The notes: a model not told the origin generated them from the letters alone. DNA of 64,000 nt from Oegoconia quadripuncta (GCA_949316235.1 OX438748.1:1739001-1803000); one strand, 5' to 3'; positions 10,179 to 20,590 are shown, counted from the stretch's first letter. Made by a program: numbers and translations.

Positions 10179-11553
10179 TACTTAAGTGCCGGTAAATATT
10201 CAAAATTCGCCTTTTTAAACATTCCGGGAAGTATTTGCAAAAGGCTATTCTGTTTAAACAGGCGCAGGCTCTTTAAATTAGTTGTTCAGGTTAGGTTTGT
10301 ATGTGCTCTTATTTTGTAAAATTAGTAGTAATATATAGATTAGAATTTTATTTCACTTTATCTTTTTAGATATTTATTAAGGCCCATGTATATTCTTCAG
10401 TTCTTTTAAATATTACATAATATTTCTATTCACTATGTACAACATTCTATTTAAATATTAATTTGTGTTGTATTCTTTTCCTTGTTCTAATTACTTTAAT
10501 ACTAATTAGATATTTAAAGGAGCAATAGATCTTGCTCTTCTTTTTCATTTCTTTAGAGAAGAAGTCTTGTGAATGAATAGTAATTTAAATTTTAAGTCAA
10601 AAATCTCACAATTTCGAGTGATGACTTTTTATACCGTGCAACAATTTTTTCATTCGACTTTTTCTTTGATGTCCATCCTAACAAAACGAAAAATATTTTG
10701 ACAAACAGTTACCGCAAAGTATTTGTGAACAATTTTTTGCCGACGGCCGCGGAATACAAAGTATATACCTTCATTAAATAAGACCAAAGTGACCTCAATA
10801 ATCTCAATATTCGTTTTTAACTTTTTTCTCTGTATAATTAAGACTTTATAAAGAAAAAAGATAATTTCGTTCCCTATTGCATATTGAAAATGTATGTTCT
10901 CCCGACATAAACTCGTTATCCGTTTTGTTATTTCGTCCAGATATTTCGATAATCCGAACTGGCAACCCTATTCCAGATAATTACAAAGTAGTTGTCATTA
11001 GTCATTCCCATCAAGGACGTTCGACCACCTCGATAATTTATTTACTTAAGAAAATTATATAACGTCCTACAATCACGGCTTTTTCACTGCGACAAAAACC
11101 CCGCAGGTTCCATTACTCGTAGCTAGTGCCCAACTAAACTAAAGTGACGTCACGAATGACGTAACATAGTTAAACAAAGCCGGTGCTAAAAACCTTCCTG
11201 TAATCATCTCTACGCAGTTAGAATGTTTTAAGTAACTGAATAAGACAAAAGTAAGATTTTATCAAAGATTTTATTAATCGGTTCTCTACAGTCATTTTAA
11301 TGAGACGGTAAATCATTCAACCGGTTAAAAATAGACAATCCAACTTTCCCATATTTTATTTCAGCAAAACCGACGGAGAAAGTTGTTTAGTTATGCTAAA
11401 AGAAAATAACATCAACTGCAAAACGCCGGCCGCTCTTTTTACCGGCGAGCCGCATTTTCTCGCGCTCAGCCGGTGAACTGTCACTTTGACAGCTCTCGCC
11501 CTCAACGGCAAAGGGCAACTAATACAGCCTACGGGATAATTAGCTTAACTTAC
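10179..11553. other. Putative first intron of the MAP1-like gene
   Basis: Unique-looking AT-rich DNA that becomes GC-rich from about 11420. Frames at 10128-10319 and 10877-11062 show no family resemblance. No exon 2 is visible on the minus strand here or further left. Confidence 0.4.
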
Positions 11554-11710
11554 CTTTGACAAGCCGCTGTAGTATAATCTCCTTGTGCTCGTGCGTGTGG
11601 GGTTCCCCGATCACGGCGAGCAGGTAACATCCGGTGAGAGGGCTCGGTGGGGGTACAGAGGCGGAGACCTCCGTTCCCAGAGAGAGGGACCGCTCGTCAT
11701 CGTGGTCCAT
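11554..11710 (-). CDS. futsch: First coding exon of a MAP1/Futsch-like microtubule-associated protein
   Basis: The exon begins at ATG 11710-11708 (context GGCGATGG) and runs 157 nt to an excellent donor, CAAAG|GTAAGT, with the splice between 11554 and 11553. This gives 52 codons plus one base (phase 1). The peptide starts MDHDDERSLSLGTE and contains GCYLLAVIGEPHTHEHKEII followed by LQRLVKG. I recognise this as the start of the conserved N-terminal region of MAP1-family proteins (vertebrate MAP1A/B, fly Futsch), which bind and stabilise neuronal microtubules; the match is from memory, not a search. Third codon positions are strongly GC (CTG, GTG, ATC, CAC), unlike the surrounding DNA. The frame extends upstream without an ATG for about 24 codons. 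The next exon, expected to encode a short W-D motif, is not seen in 1-11540, so the gene would continue off the left edge. Confidence 0.6.
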
Positions 11711-11926
11711 CGCCGACGGCGGCGCCGGCGCGACTGCCGACGGTTCGCCGATGTGTTGCCGTGCCAGTCGACCGTTTGGCACGAGAACTGCGCTCGGAAT
11801 GACTAAAGCCGGCCGAGCCGGCCAGACATTTGCGCGCGCAATATTGGGAATCGACCGCTGATGGTGCGCAGCACGCAGACGCGCCGGCGTCTCCCAACCC
11901 CTATCCTCTCACCACCTCCCACTTAC
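11711..11926 (-). other. Putative 5' UTR/leader of the MAP1-like gene
   Basis: GC-rich, CpG-rich sequence directly upstream of the start codon. It is either contiguous 5' UTR or a very short intron; no convincing acceptor was found. Confidence 0.35.
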
Positions 11927-12081
11927 CCAGCTGCAGGTTGTGGGAACAGGATGGACAAAGAGGGCGTATTCTCAGCGCTCGTAGGTTGTCCGGCGCAAAG
12001 CCACACGTGATCTGCATTGCGTCTAAACAACCCGGCTGAATAAACTCGCGGCCGGCGCCTCAGCTGTTCCTTAAATGACAT
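11927..12081 (-). other. Candidate upstream exon with GTAAGT donor
   Basis: On the minus strand, CTGG|GTAAGTGGG forms a strong donor after 11927. A frame from ATG at 12081-12079 (MSFKEQLRRRPRVY...) stays open to it, ending in phase 2. It could be an alternative first exon, coding or untranslated, of the MAP1-like gene. Homology was not recognised. Confidence 0.3.
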
Positions 12082-12184
12082 GGTTGTTACAATCAATATT
12101 TCGGTGATATTTGATGGTTGCCGATGCCCCAATTTGATTGCCTGTTTCGATCTGATATAATCATATAAAAATGCAGTAGGTCTT

Positions 12185-12266
12185 TGAGGAAAGCGATGGA
12201 CTGGGTGTGGTATTGCGCGAAAGGGAACGCCTATGTCTAGCAGTCGGCAGGTTGACGATGAGGAAT
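12185..12266 (+). mobile_element. RTE-like LINE 3' tail fragment
   Basis: GAACGCCTATGTCTAGCAGT followed by a GATGAGGA end is the standard tail of lepidopteran RTE-like elements. Confidence 0.5.
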
Positions 12267-12524
12267 TGATAATTTTTATTTTATTTGTTGATTTATGTAA
12301 AATTAACAGAAGTATTCTAAAAACATTTACGCAATGTCTGTCTTAATTCCTCATCTTATGCCATTACCTCTTACGCCAATTACAGATTAAGATACAGATA
12401 ACTTGACCTGTAGTTGCCGTAAGATGAGTTACGGGTTTACTGTATGGCTTAACCGTTTTCCATCGAACATGGCTAAACATCTCACAAATAGGTACCTATC
12501 ACCTTTAGAAAATAACAGCGTTTT

Positions 12525-12605
12525 AGGTCCGTCCAGCCGTTTCGTCGTTATCATGCCACAGACAGACACACATAGGCTTGAAACTTATAACACACTTATT
12601 ATTTT
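12525..12605 (+). mobile_element. Helitron-like fragment
   Basis: The GTCCGTCCAGCCGTTTCGTCG segment followed by CAGACAGACACACA matches the middle of Lep1-type elements (compare 43373). Confidence 0.4.
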
Positions 12606-12654
12606 GTGTTAGTAACCCTGGCCACAAAAATTACGAAATTACTATTATTATTAT

Positions 12655-12830
12655 ATTATTATGTGGAGGGATACAGAGGTAGAGGAAGACCAAAGAAGGT
12701 GTGGGTAGACTGCGTGAGGAATGATATGTGTGTGAAAGGGGTGAGTACGGAGATGACGGCTGGTAGAGGAGAGTGGAAGAGGATGACATGTTGTGCCGAC
12801 CCCACCTAGAGTGGGATAAGGGCAGGAAAA
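12655..12830 (+). pseudogene. C-terminal fragment of an RTE-like reverse transcriptase
   Basis: The frame ending at 12809 contains GYRGRGRPKKVWVDCVRNDM and GEWKRMTCCADPT, the well-known C-terminal motif of RTE-like LINE polyproteins. Upstream coding is missing. The element ends with a GGGATAAGGGCAGG tail shortly after the stop. Confidence 0.75.
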
Positions 12831-12949
12831 TGAAAAAATGATTATATTATTATAGACGAGCAGCATTACTGCTGGTATGTCTATGTCAGAGTGTTGGAAG
12901 AGTTCACATTGATCATTATGTTGTTATTCAGTCAATATTTAAGTCATCA

Positions 12950-13350
12950 CTTGTTTTTTTAAAAATTCACTGATTGGGCGGACACAACCTCTTCCGGCAG
13001 CTTATTCCAGGCCTGAACAACACGGTTGCTCAGAAAGTGATGGGCGACATTGATGTCAGCGTGAGTGCGGCTTATTCGCCGAGCGTGTCCTCGTAACGGT
13101 CGTATGTCTTTCATCCTGAATATGTCGTGCAAGTGAGGCAGGTTGTATTTATAGGTGAGAATTTTGAATGTCTCGATGAGGTCACCTCGCAAGCGGCGCT
13201 CTTCAAGGGTTGTAAGATTCAGTATCTTCAGTCTCTCCTCATATAGGGTTTCCGCCGCAGATTAAAGGGTATCTTAGTGGCCTTCCTTTGTACACTTTCT
13301 AGTAGATTGATGTCTTTAACAAAATACGGACTCCAAATTTGGAAATTACA
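12950..13350 (-). pseudogene. C-terminal fragment of a CR1/Daphne-like reverse transcriptase
   Basis: A minus-strand frame at 12959-13192 encodes RGDLIETFKIL, RRISRTHADINVAHHFLSNR and VVQAWNKLPEEVV, the post-palm region of CR1-superfamily reverse transcriptases. Upstream, in shifted frames, it continues to 13350 with ETLYEERLKILNLTTLEERR. At least one frameshift is present. Confidence 0.75.
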
Positions 13351-13639
13351 ATAATTTCAGAATCAGAAATTATAATTTTTTAAATAACATGTACGTATTA
13401 GGTTTTTGTTAAACAAGAAGTCATCATCAAGTAATATTTAGGAGCATTTTTTAAACTTTAGTTTTAAGATTATGTTGGTTTGTTTACCGAGAGGGTTTGC
13501 GAAATTTTTACAACCTTTTGCATACTGGCTCAATTCCGATGGTAATACATTTAAATGATAGACATGAACTGATACTCCAGCCAGGATCGTCTTTTCACGA
13601 GAACAACTCCTTAACAGTTACGGATACTAAATTTTCCAT
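13351..13639. other. Unassigned
   Basis: Frame 13497-13748 runs into the neighbouring LINE 3' UTR and is not a gene. Confidence 0.35.
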
Positions 13640-14390
13640 AAAATGGAAGTCAAAAATGCTTTATTTTATAGGTACACAGAGTACACTTAAAATAGTCAAT
13701 TTTACATTTTTTAAGATACTGCTTGTTCAAAGTGCAATTTTCCCCTGAGAAGAACAAGCAAGAAACTCGAATGCTTGCTCTTTTAAAAACAGGCTTTGAT
13801 TTTACATAGAGGTTTTATATTACAAAAAGGTTTTTATATTTCATTATTAATTGTGAAATAGCCTGGCATACGAACGATCTGATTATGTCCAGGGATGATT
13901 ATCATCTAAATAGTCTGATATTTTATAATATGCTTTGTTAATAAGTTTCTGTTTTATTGTATCTTTAAATTTATTGAGAGGAAGATTTTGTATATTAACT
14001 GGAACCTTATTGAAAAAGCGTATACATAAAACCCTTTGAATGAATTACTAACTTTGCGGAGGCGATTTATGTGACCTGAAAATTTATAATTATTTCTTGT
14101 ATTGACATCATGTTTATCACTATTTTTCCTAAATGTTGCTATATTTTTTTTGACATATATTAGATTTTCAAAAATGTACTGTGACGATAAGCTTAGAATT
14201 TACTCTTTAAACCTATCTCTAAGTGACACTGCAGGTCTCAATTGATAAATTGCGCGAACGGCTCGTTTTTGTAAAACAAAGATTATATTTATATCCGCGG
14301 CATTTCCCCACAGCAAGATATCGTAAGACGTCAAGCTGTGCAATCTAGCAGTATTTATGTAAAATTTTTTTGACTGCGTACGCTGCAGAG
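13640..14390 (-). pseudogene. Longest CR1/jockey-like LINE tail, decayed
   Basis: Minus-strand translation in drifting frames gives SYDILLWGNAADINIIFVLQ, KRAVRAIYQL, LRDRFKE and then the C-terminus shared with 838-1366. These are the thumb and C-terminal region of a non-LTR reverse transcriptase. Stops and frameshifts interrupt it. The 3' UTR with the CAGGGGAAAATTGC motif lies at 13640-13760. Confidence 0.75.
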
Positions 14391-14454
14391 CTGAGCTTTT
14401 TCGCCAATTTATGGATATGAGGACCTCATTGCATTTTGGCGCAAAAAAAAATTG

Positions 14455-14785
14455 AAGAGCGTTGGTGGCTTAGCGGTTAAGACGCGGTTTCCCAATTTGG
14501 GAGGTCCGGGTTCGATTCCCGGGCAGGCCATCTACCAATGAGTTTTTAAATTTAATTTAATTTTTATGTGCATTTGTCCGACTTCTCTTAAACGGTGAAT
14601 GAAAACATCGTGAGGACACCTGCATGCCTGAGAAATAAAAAATTCAAAGGCATGTGAAGTTCCCAATCCGCATTGGGCCAGCGTGGTAGTCTATGACCCA
14701 TACTCCCTCATATACGAGGGAAGGCCTATATCCCTGCAGTGGGATGTTTATGGGCTGAGATGATGAAATATGATTTGATGCTTGA
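14455..14785 (+). mobile_element. tRNA-derived SINE (SINE-D)
   Basis: The tRNA-like head at 14455-14532 has A-box-like TGGCTTAGCGGT and a perfect B box GGTTCGATTCC, with a paired T arm CCGGG/CCCGG. The body (CATCGTGAGGACACCTGCAT, CAATCCGCATTGGGCCAGCG) is widespread in Lepidoptera. It ends in a GAGATGATGA tail. It is not a functional tRNA, because no anticodon arm or terminator follows in register. Confidence 0.8.
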
Positions 14786-14787
14786 CG

Positions 14788-15025
14788 ACCGATTGGTGTA
14801 GTGGATAGTGACCCTGTCAGCGAAACCAACGGTTGCGGGTTCGAATCTCGCGACGGGTAAATGTTTGTGTGATGAATATGAACATTTATTCCTGAGTCAT
14901 GGATGTTCATATAAATATTTATGTATGTTTATCCGTTGTTAGCATCCATAATACAAGCTTAGCTTAGTTTGGGACTAGATGATTGGTGTAAGTGTCCGAA
15001 ATATTTATTTATTTATTTATTATCG
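14788..15025 (+). mobile_element. SINE-B, full length
   Basis: The head CGACCGATTGGTGTAGTGG includes an A box, and GGTTCGAATCTC gives the B box at about 14838. The body ends at GTGTCCGAAAT with an (ATTT)n tail. It starts almost directly after SINE-D. Confidence 0.85.
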
Positions 15026-15096
15026 ATATGGATATGGATTACGTTGACCAATGAGAAACCATCAACTTGCCGAATGAGCGATTAGCCAAGCAATTA

Positions 15097-15411
15097 AACC
15101 GCCTCCGTGGCTCAATGTAAACAACATTGGGTTTACGTTTCGGAGGTCGCGGGTTGGATCCCCAGCGGGGTACATATTTAGTACACGGTTTGATTTGTGG
15201 TAGGGCATATTAAATGTCCGCCTGGGTAGCTACCACATCTTATCTTAATCTGCCGCCAAACAGCAATGTTAATAGCATTGGTGTGTTCCGGTTGTCAGAG
15301 ATAAGATAGCCAGTCCTCCAAATAAGATATGGTTTCCGGGTCAGTACGCTTCCACCTTCGGCCTCATCTTCACTTAACATCAGGTGTGATTGAGGTCAAG
15401 TGCTAACCCGT
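15097..15411 (+). mobile_element. SINE-A, full length, tail lost
   Basis: Complete tRNA-like head and body; the A tail is replaced by unrelated sequence after AACCCGTGCTAG. Confidence 0.85.
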
Positions 15412-15599
15412 GCTAGTCAAGTGTTAAACCAACCAATCACATGTCAGAACGTAACCGATGACGACAACAATGAAATAATATAATAGTACCCCGGGACCGA
15501 CTATTTAACGTGCCTTCCGAATAATCGTATTTGCTTATTCTAAATTCTTTAAAAAAAAAATTGAGCTTGATCTTTTAACAGTATCACACAGCGAAATTG
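15412..15599. other. Unassigned
   Basis: No feature seen. Confidence 0.3.
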
Positions 15600-15898
15600 T
15601 TAAAATAATTGTACGATTGGGATTTCCATAGTTCTTTTCCCATGTTTGTGAAATCATACAATTTTGTGTGCCCTGAGATGCGCACATACGAGTATCTCAA
15701 TGGTTCTGGCAGAATGAACAGCGCTGCGGGTGTCTACCCACAGCACATGCTGAGTCTGGACCATTTCGTTGACCCTGATATGGGTCACGTCTCCGATATT
15801 ACTTTTAACTGTATACCAACCCATATTGTATGTGTATAATGTAAGTTAAGTGACTTGTGTCATGGTCGACGAATAAATGTATTCTATTCTATTCTACT
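15600..15898 (+). mobile_element. Probable LINE 3' end with (ATTCT)n tail
   Basis: AATAAATG followed by ATTCTATTCTATTCTA is a typical microsatellite-type LINE terminus. The upstream 76-codon frame (15609-15839) has no recognised motif. Confidence 0.4.
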
Positions 15899-16107
15899 TT
15901 CATCTATATCTTGTAAAGCAAATTGACACAAATCCCAGATTAAATACGTGCCTTGTCTGAAAGACAATGATCTTAAATGATTAACTACTCATTTTGTTCG
16001 TCAAGTTTTAATTAGCGATCTACTTACGCCTTATTAATGTTTATTGAAAATGCTGAAGCCGTCTTCTCGAATATGTTACAGGTAGGTATATAGATTTATA
16101 TAGGTAA
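15899..16107. other. Unassigned
   Basis: No feature seen. Confidence 0.3.
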
Positions 16108-16335
16108 CTAGCTTTCTGCCCGCGGCATCGCCTGCGTGGAATAATTTTAACGCGGATATGTTTAATTTGTTTATCCCGCGGGAACTACTCAGTTTATCGG
16201 GATAAAAAATATTCAGGGTCACATCTACAGAATTTCATCCAAATACGTTCATCTGTTTCGGAATTACGTAATTGCGGAACAAACCAGCAAATAAACAAAC
16301 AGACATCCAAACTTTCGCATTGTATAATATTACTT
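16108..16335 (-). mobile_element. Lep1-type non-autonomous Helitron-like element
   Basis: The minus-strand 3' end has the GC-rich hairpin region (GCCCGCGGCATCGCCTGCGT on plus) and terminal CTAG at 16108-16111. The other end has CTTTCGCATTGTATAATATT. Same family as 28921, 39798 and 40426. Confidence 0.7.
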
Positions 16336-16349
16336 AGATTTATTTTCTT

Positions 16350-16480
16350 ACAATACAATACAATATAAATACACTTTATTCTTTATTGCACCGAAATATT
16401 ACAATAACAGAGTACAAACAATAGGTCACGTACAAAGGTGGACTTATCTCTTTAAGAGATCTCTTCCAGCCAACCTGAGC
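16350..16480 (-). mobile_element. LINE 3' end with AATAC-type tail
   Basis: On the minus strand it ends CAATAAAGAATAAAGTGTATT followed by repeated GTATT. The body around GAGATCTCTTAAAGAGATAA recurs at 47395 (+) and 24515 (-). Confidence 0.55.
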
Positions 16481-17011
16481 CCTTATTGCACAACAGAAAA
16501 GAATTCTTACATTCATTTTACGTTTTATTTGCGTGTAGGTACTCTTATGTTCTTTACTACTGTTGTTATCCTATCTCTTTTAGGGATAAGCTCGCCCTTT
16601 GTGTATCTTATTTATTAATAGCTAAGTATCGTTGTAATTGTTTTTTTTTTTGTATATGCAATAAAGTGTTACAATATAAAGATTAAATAATAGATTACGT
16701 CACCATACGGTAGATTTTTGTCACACTAGAGGCCACTTAACGAGGAAACACACAGGAAGACATAAATTAAGTTAAAGTACAAATTTAATATTCTTATTGC
16801 TCTGATAAAACATGGCATAATTTCTCACAAAATTGCACGTAATATAATCTTTATCGTGTGTGTGATTGTCATTGTGTCACTATGATAAGCTTTATATGCA
16901 TTATCGCGAGATAAAACTAATCATGTATTTAGGGTGAGTGATGCACTTATGTGATGAGCATCAAATCTTGTAAACATGATGAGGTGCGATAAAATCAAAA
17001 ATAGAGTGAAG
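16481..17011. other. Unassigned; partial LINE tail at its start
   Basis: 16481-16690 includes TGCAATAAAGTGTTACAA, a LINE-tail-like piece in plus orientation, perhaps the partner of 16350-16480. 16691-17011 shows nothing recognisable. Confidence 0.35.
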
Positions 17012-17110
17012 CGCAGGCCCGGATCTAGGTGGGCAAGTGGGGCACTTGCCCCCCTAGATCCGGGCCTGGGCCCCGGGCGGCAAAGATTAGGGGGCGGCAT
17101 CCAGCCGCCG
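17012..17110. mobile_element. DNA-transposon-like end with 25-bp hairpin
   Basis: Arms 17014-17038 and 17044-17068 pair with one mismatch around a 5-base loop. The outer sequence CAGGCCCGGATCTAGG followed by GGGGGCGGC words resembles termini of widespread DNA elements whose copies carry GGGGCAAGTGCCCC. No second end was found. Confidence 0.45.
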
Positions 17111-17201
17111 CCAGTCAGTATAGTATTATTAACACCTGTGTAATGCCCTCCTCATCTAAGTTCTGGAAAAGCGTGCTGAAGACAGAACAGCGATGCGATT
17201 T

Positions 17202-17427
17202 CTTTTTATCCACAACGGGTTAGCACTTGGCCTCAATCACACCTGACGTTAATTGAAGATGAGGCCGAAGGTGGTAGCGTACTGACCCGGAAACCCCTTC
17301 TTATTTGTGGGACTGGCTATCATATCTCTGACAACCAGAACACAACAATGCTATTAACATTGCTGTTTGGCGGCAGATTTAGATAAGATGGTGGTAGCTA
17401 GCTAGGCGGACATTTAATATGCCCTAT
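17202..17427 (-). mobile_element. SINE-A, head missing
   Basis: Tail and body in minus orientation; it stops at GGGCATATTAAATGTCC, so the tRNA-like head is absent. Confidence 0.8.
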
Positions 17428-17629
17428 TTATAATCTTATACCTGAGAATATCATTAATCTAAATGAAAAACAATTTAAAAACCATGTCAAAATAACCTTA
17501 ACAAAAAAATGTTATTACAAATTAGTGACTACCTGAATGACAAAAACGCTTGGTATACTTCGAGCAGCTCCCAAAAATTATGAAATTGTATTAGTTGTAT
17601 ACTTTTACATATATAAAAAAAAAGAAAAC

Positions 17630-17830
17630 AAAAATGATCCTGTGGGTTTCTTGCGCCGCTTCTTTTCCCACAGATGATTTCCCTTTCCGAAGCGGTGGTA
17701 GCTTGGACATACTGACTGACCGGAAGATGCCTGAGCCCTATTTTTATTTCCAATAGATTTAAATTGACATTCAAGAAATGATATCATGTACATATCTTAC
17801 GTTGAAATAAATGCTTGAAGTTTTGCTTGA
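17630..17830 (+). mobile_element. LINE 3' end with TTGAAGTTTTGC repeat tail
   Basis: GTTTCTTGCGCCGCTTCTTT, CCGAAGCGGTGGTAGC and AAATAAATGCTTGAAG form a CR1-like 3' UTR. A short fragment recurs at 60600. Confidence 0.55.
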
Positions 17831-17849
17831 AGTTACCACCAACCAGATT

Positions 17850-18160
17850 AATTTTAGTTTCCAGAGCAAACGAGCCTGCTTCAGCGACCTTCATCAGGTT
17901 GCACGTTCACCATGTGAGTGCTTGTCCTAAACTGCGCTTGTGGTGCATGGCCTCCAATCGAGAACTTTAATGCCCGACGGTCAATTCTTCGACCTATATG
18001 CCCTGCCTGCCAGTTCAGCCTACTAATCCCACTGGCCTGTCAGTGTCTTTCGTTCGCCTATGGATTTCTTAATTCCAATTCCTGATTCCAGCATCGCCCT
18101 CTCCGTAGCTCGTTGCGTGACCTTGAGTTTTCTTATAAGGCCACACTGATTTACATCAAT
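17850..18160 (-). pseudogene. RTE-like reverse transcriptase C-terminus, degenerate
   Basis: Minus-strand frames give GLIRKLKVTQRATERAMLES near 18040-18155 and then a decayed WQAGHIGRRIDRR-like part. Together they match the RTE C-terminal block better preserved at 40040-40410. Confidence 0.65.
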
Positions 18161-18164
18161 GCAC

Positions 18165-18262
18165 ATGCACACACACCTCACATACACACACTTCCCCACA
18201 CACACACTCCCCCCACAAACACACACTCCCCCCACAAACACACACTCCCCCCCCTACTCCCT
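18165..18262 (+). repeat. CA/CCCC-rich low-complexity tract
   Basis: Imperfect repeats of CACACACTCCCCCCACAAA, including a duplicated 20-bp unit. Confidence 0.85.
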
Positions 18263-18400
18263 CAAATGTGTTGGGGTTTCCGGATCCGTACGCTTCCACC
18301 TTCGACCTCATGATTGAGGGCAAGTACCAACCCCTTGTGCATAAAAAAAAAGACCTCCGATTCGTAAACCCTATGATGTTTACATTGAGCCACGGTGGTT
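18263..18400. mobile_element. SINE-A chimera: plus tail abutting minus head
   Basis: 18263-18351 is a plus-strand 3' part ending in A9. 18352-18400 is the minus-strand tRNA-like head (GACCTCCGATTCGTAAACCC on plus). A poly-A run follows at 18423-18440. Confidence 0.7.
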
Positions 18401-18440
18401 ACTAACACAATGATAACACAATGAAAAAAAAAAAAAAAAA

Positions 18441-18796
18441 TCCGGCATCTCATGATTTGCTGTCATAGTGTGTTTGTATGTGTGCTTTCAAATGTTTTAT
18501 GTACCTACGAGTGCTGTTTATTAGCTTTTTAGTTTTATATTGTAAGTCTATCAGTGAAAACCTGTAATTAGCTTTATGCTTCTTAAAAATGCATCAATTT
18601 TATTATAACCAGCTGTTGGTTTTCCGAAAAGAATAAAATAAAATAAAAATAAAAATACTAAATGCTAAAAAATACTAAAATACACTTCATAGGCTCCATA
18701 CACCACACCGCGAAAACGGCTGAATCAATTCAAAACGATTTTAATTTTAGAATTTGATTGAGTGCACACGATATTAAAAGCCATATTATTTAAAAA
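18441..18796. other. Unassigned; LINE-tail-like end near 18640
   Basis: TTTTCCGAAAAGAATAAAATAAAAT resembles the tail at 19600; otherwise nothing is seen. Confidence 0.35.
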
Positions 18797-18860
18797 AACA
18801 CAAGCCTATAGTTGATGGTTATAGATGGCATTGGATGTATGTCCAAGGATATTTATTCAT
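18797..18860 (+). mobile_element. SINE-C tail fragment
   Basis: Contains the diagnostic GTATGTCCAAGGATATTTAT end. Confidence 0.55.
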
Positions 18861-19483
18861 ATATTCTTTCAAACTCCTAACATCTCTCTCATAATATGCG
18901 CAGTAAATTTTCAACTTCATCAAAGTTTTTTCGCATTATTGGAAAAGAAATACGATTACACACTTCGTAAAAGTTTTATACCTACTTCATAAATAAAAAT
19001 ACCGCACAAGAAATGAAAATAGGGCAAACGCTAAACATTATTTTGTTTTCCCTTTGAGTGAAGTTTCACATAAAATGTGGGCAAAGTTTTTCTCATGACT
19101 AATTTTGCCTGAACCTGGATGTATGCGGTTGAGCTTGGAGTGTGAAGTTAACATCACAAGAGGTCGACCGTGCTAAACAACAAAGGTAATTCGACTGGCA
19201 ACTGTAGTTTGGTTTACTTGCTTTCCGGCCGCGGATTTGCCCACGTATCATCTCACACACATAGGAGCTACGTATATTTATATTGCAGCAATTTTAGGAT
19301 CACTGTTTAGCTCATACCGGATGAGTTTTTTTACCGTAAAGCAAAACATAGGGTAAACACGAGCATTAGGTAAGTGATGGCCTAGGTACCTAGTTTAATT
19401 GTTTTTTTTTTCAAAACCATGTTCGGCGCATTCGCCGGCCGGAGATTGTTTGATATGCGACCGGCGGGATTCGTAGTCATGAA
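18861..19483. other. Unassigned
   Basis: A short Lep1-like scrap (CTTTCCGGCCGCGG) lies at 19220. No gene seen. Confidence 0.35.
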
Positions 19484-19524
19484 GTAAGAACTTTAACCAC
19501 CTCTGTGACATAATGTAAATAATA

Positions 19525-19695
19525 CAATACAATACTATCTGTGGAGACTATTTCTGTCTATGATATAACTATTTTGTACTACTTAACATTATAATGTAAC
19601 GACTGTCAGTTTCCCGAAAATAAATAAATAAATACGATACGATACGATACAAATACACTTTATTGCACAACAGAAAAGAAAATACAGTTTCAGAA
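19525..19695 (-). mobile_element. LINE tails inserted in the tandem array
   Basis: AAATACACTTTATTGCACAA preceded by (CGATA)n marks a minus-strand LINE terminus. A plus-oriented tail TTTCCCGAAAATAAATAAAT precedes it, so two tails meet here. Confidence 0.5.
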
Positions 19696-19924
19696 AAGTG
19701 GTAAAAATAATATAAGGTGGAATTGATACTGTTTCCTAGGATATCACTCTGTCAAAGTTACTCTCATCTCGTTGAGAACAGCATGTAATAATGTAAATGA
19801 TATAATGTGCAATTGATCCTGTTCTCTAAGATATCACTCTGTCAAAGTTACTCTCATCGCGTTGAGAGCAGCATGATCGATATATTAAGAAACTTAGCCA
19901 CCTGTATGTCACAATGTAATAATT

Positions 19925-20018
19925 AAGTAAGGCCGCCTAATTTGTAGTTTCTATAAGATATTTAAATAAGGAAGGTCCTTATTTACACAATAAAGCGTAT
20001 TTGATTGATTGATTGAAT
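19925..20018 (+). mobile_element. Short LINE 3' end with (GATT)n tail inside the array
   Basis: The insert starts with AAGTAAGGCCGCC and ends AATAAAGCGTATTTGATT plus GATTGATTG. Array sequence resumes on both sides at AATGTAA. Confidence 0.6.
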
Positions 20019-20247
20019 GTAAATAATATAACGTGCAATTGATAAGATTTCACTCTGTCAAAGTTACTCTCATCTCGTTGGGAGCAACATTATCGGTAGA
20101 TTAAGAAGCTTAGCCACCTGCGTATCACAATTTAGCAATTGATCCTGTTCCCTAAGATATCCCTCTGTCAAAGTTACTCTCATTTCATTGAGAGTAGCAT
20201 TATCGATAAATTAAGAACTTTAACCACCTCTTTGATATAATGTGTTT

Positions 20248-20590
20248 AACCACCTCCGTGGCTCAATGTAAACAACATTGGGTTTACGATTAGGAGGTCG
20301 AGGGTTCGATCCCCAGCGGGGTACATGTTTAAGTACTCGGTTTGGTTGGTGGTAGGGCATTTTATATGTCCGCCTGGCTAGCTACCACCATCTTATCTAA
20401 ATCTGCCGCCAAGCTGCAATGTTAATAGCATTGTCGTGTTCCGGTTGTCAGAGATAAGATAGCCAGTCCCCCAAATGTGTTGGGGTTTCCGGGTCAGTAC
20501 GCTTCCATCTTCGACCTCATCTTCACTTAACATCAGGTGTGATTGAGGTCAAGTACCAACCCGTTATGAATAAAAAAAAAAAAAAAAAAA
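20248..20590 (+). mobile_element. SINE-A, full length, inside the array
   Basis: Complete head, body and a tail of about 20 A. AATGT flanks it on the left and AATGTAAATC on the right, consistent with a short target duplication within the array unit. Confidence 0.85.

Noticed and set aside
11585..11861. Plus-strand frames over the MAP1-like exon
   Set aside because: Shadows of the minus-strand coding exon and its GC-rich leader.
14455..14532. Possible functional tRNA gene
   Set aside because: It has A and B boxes and a good T arm but continues directly into a SINE body found in other copies, and no canonical cloverleaf with discriminator and terminator could be built by eye.
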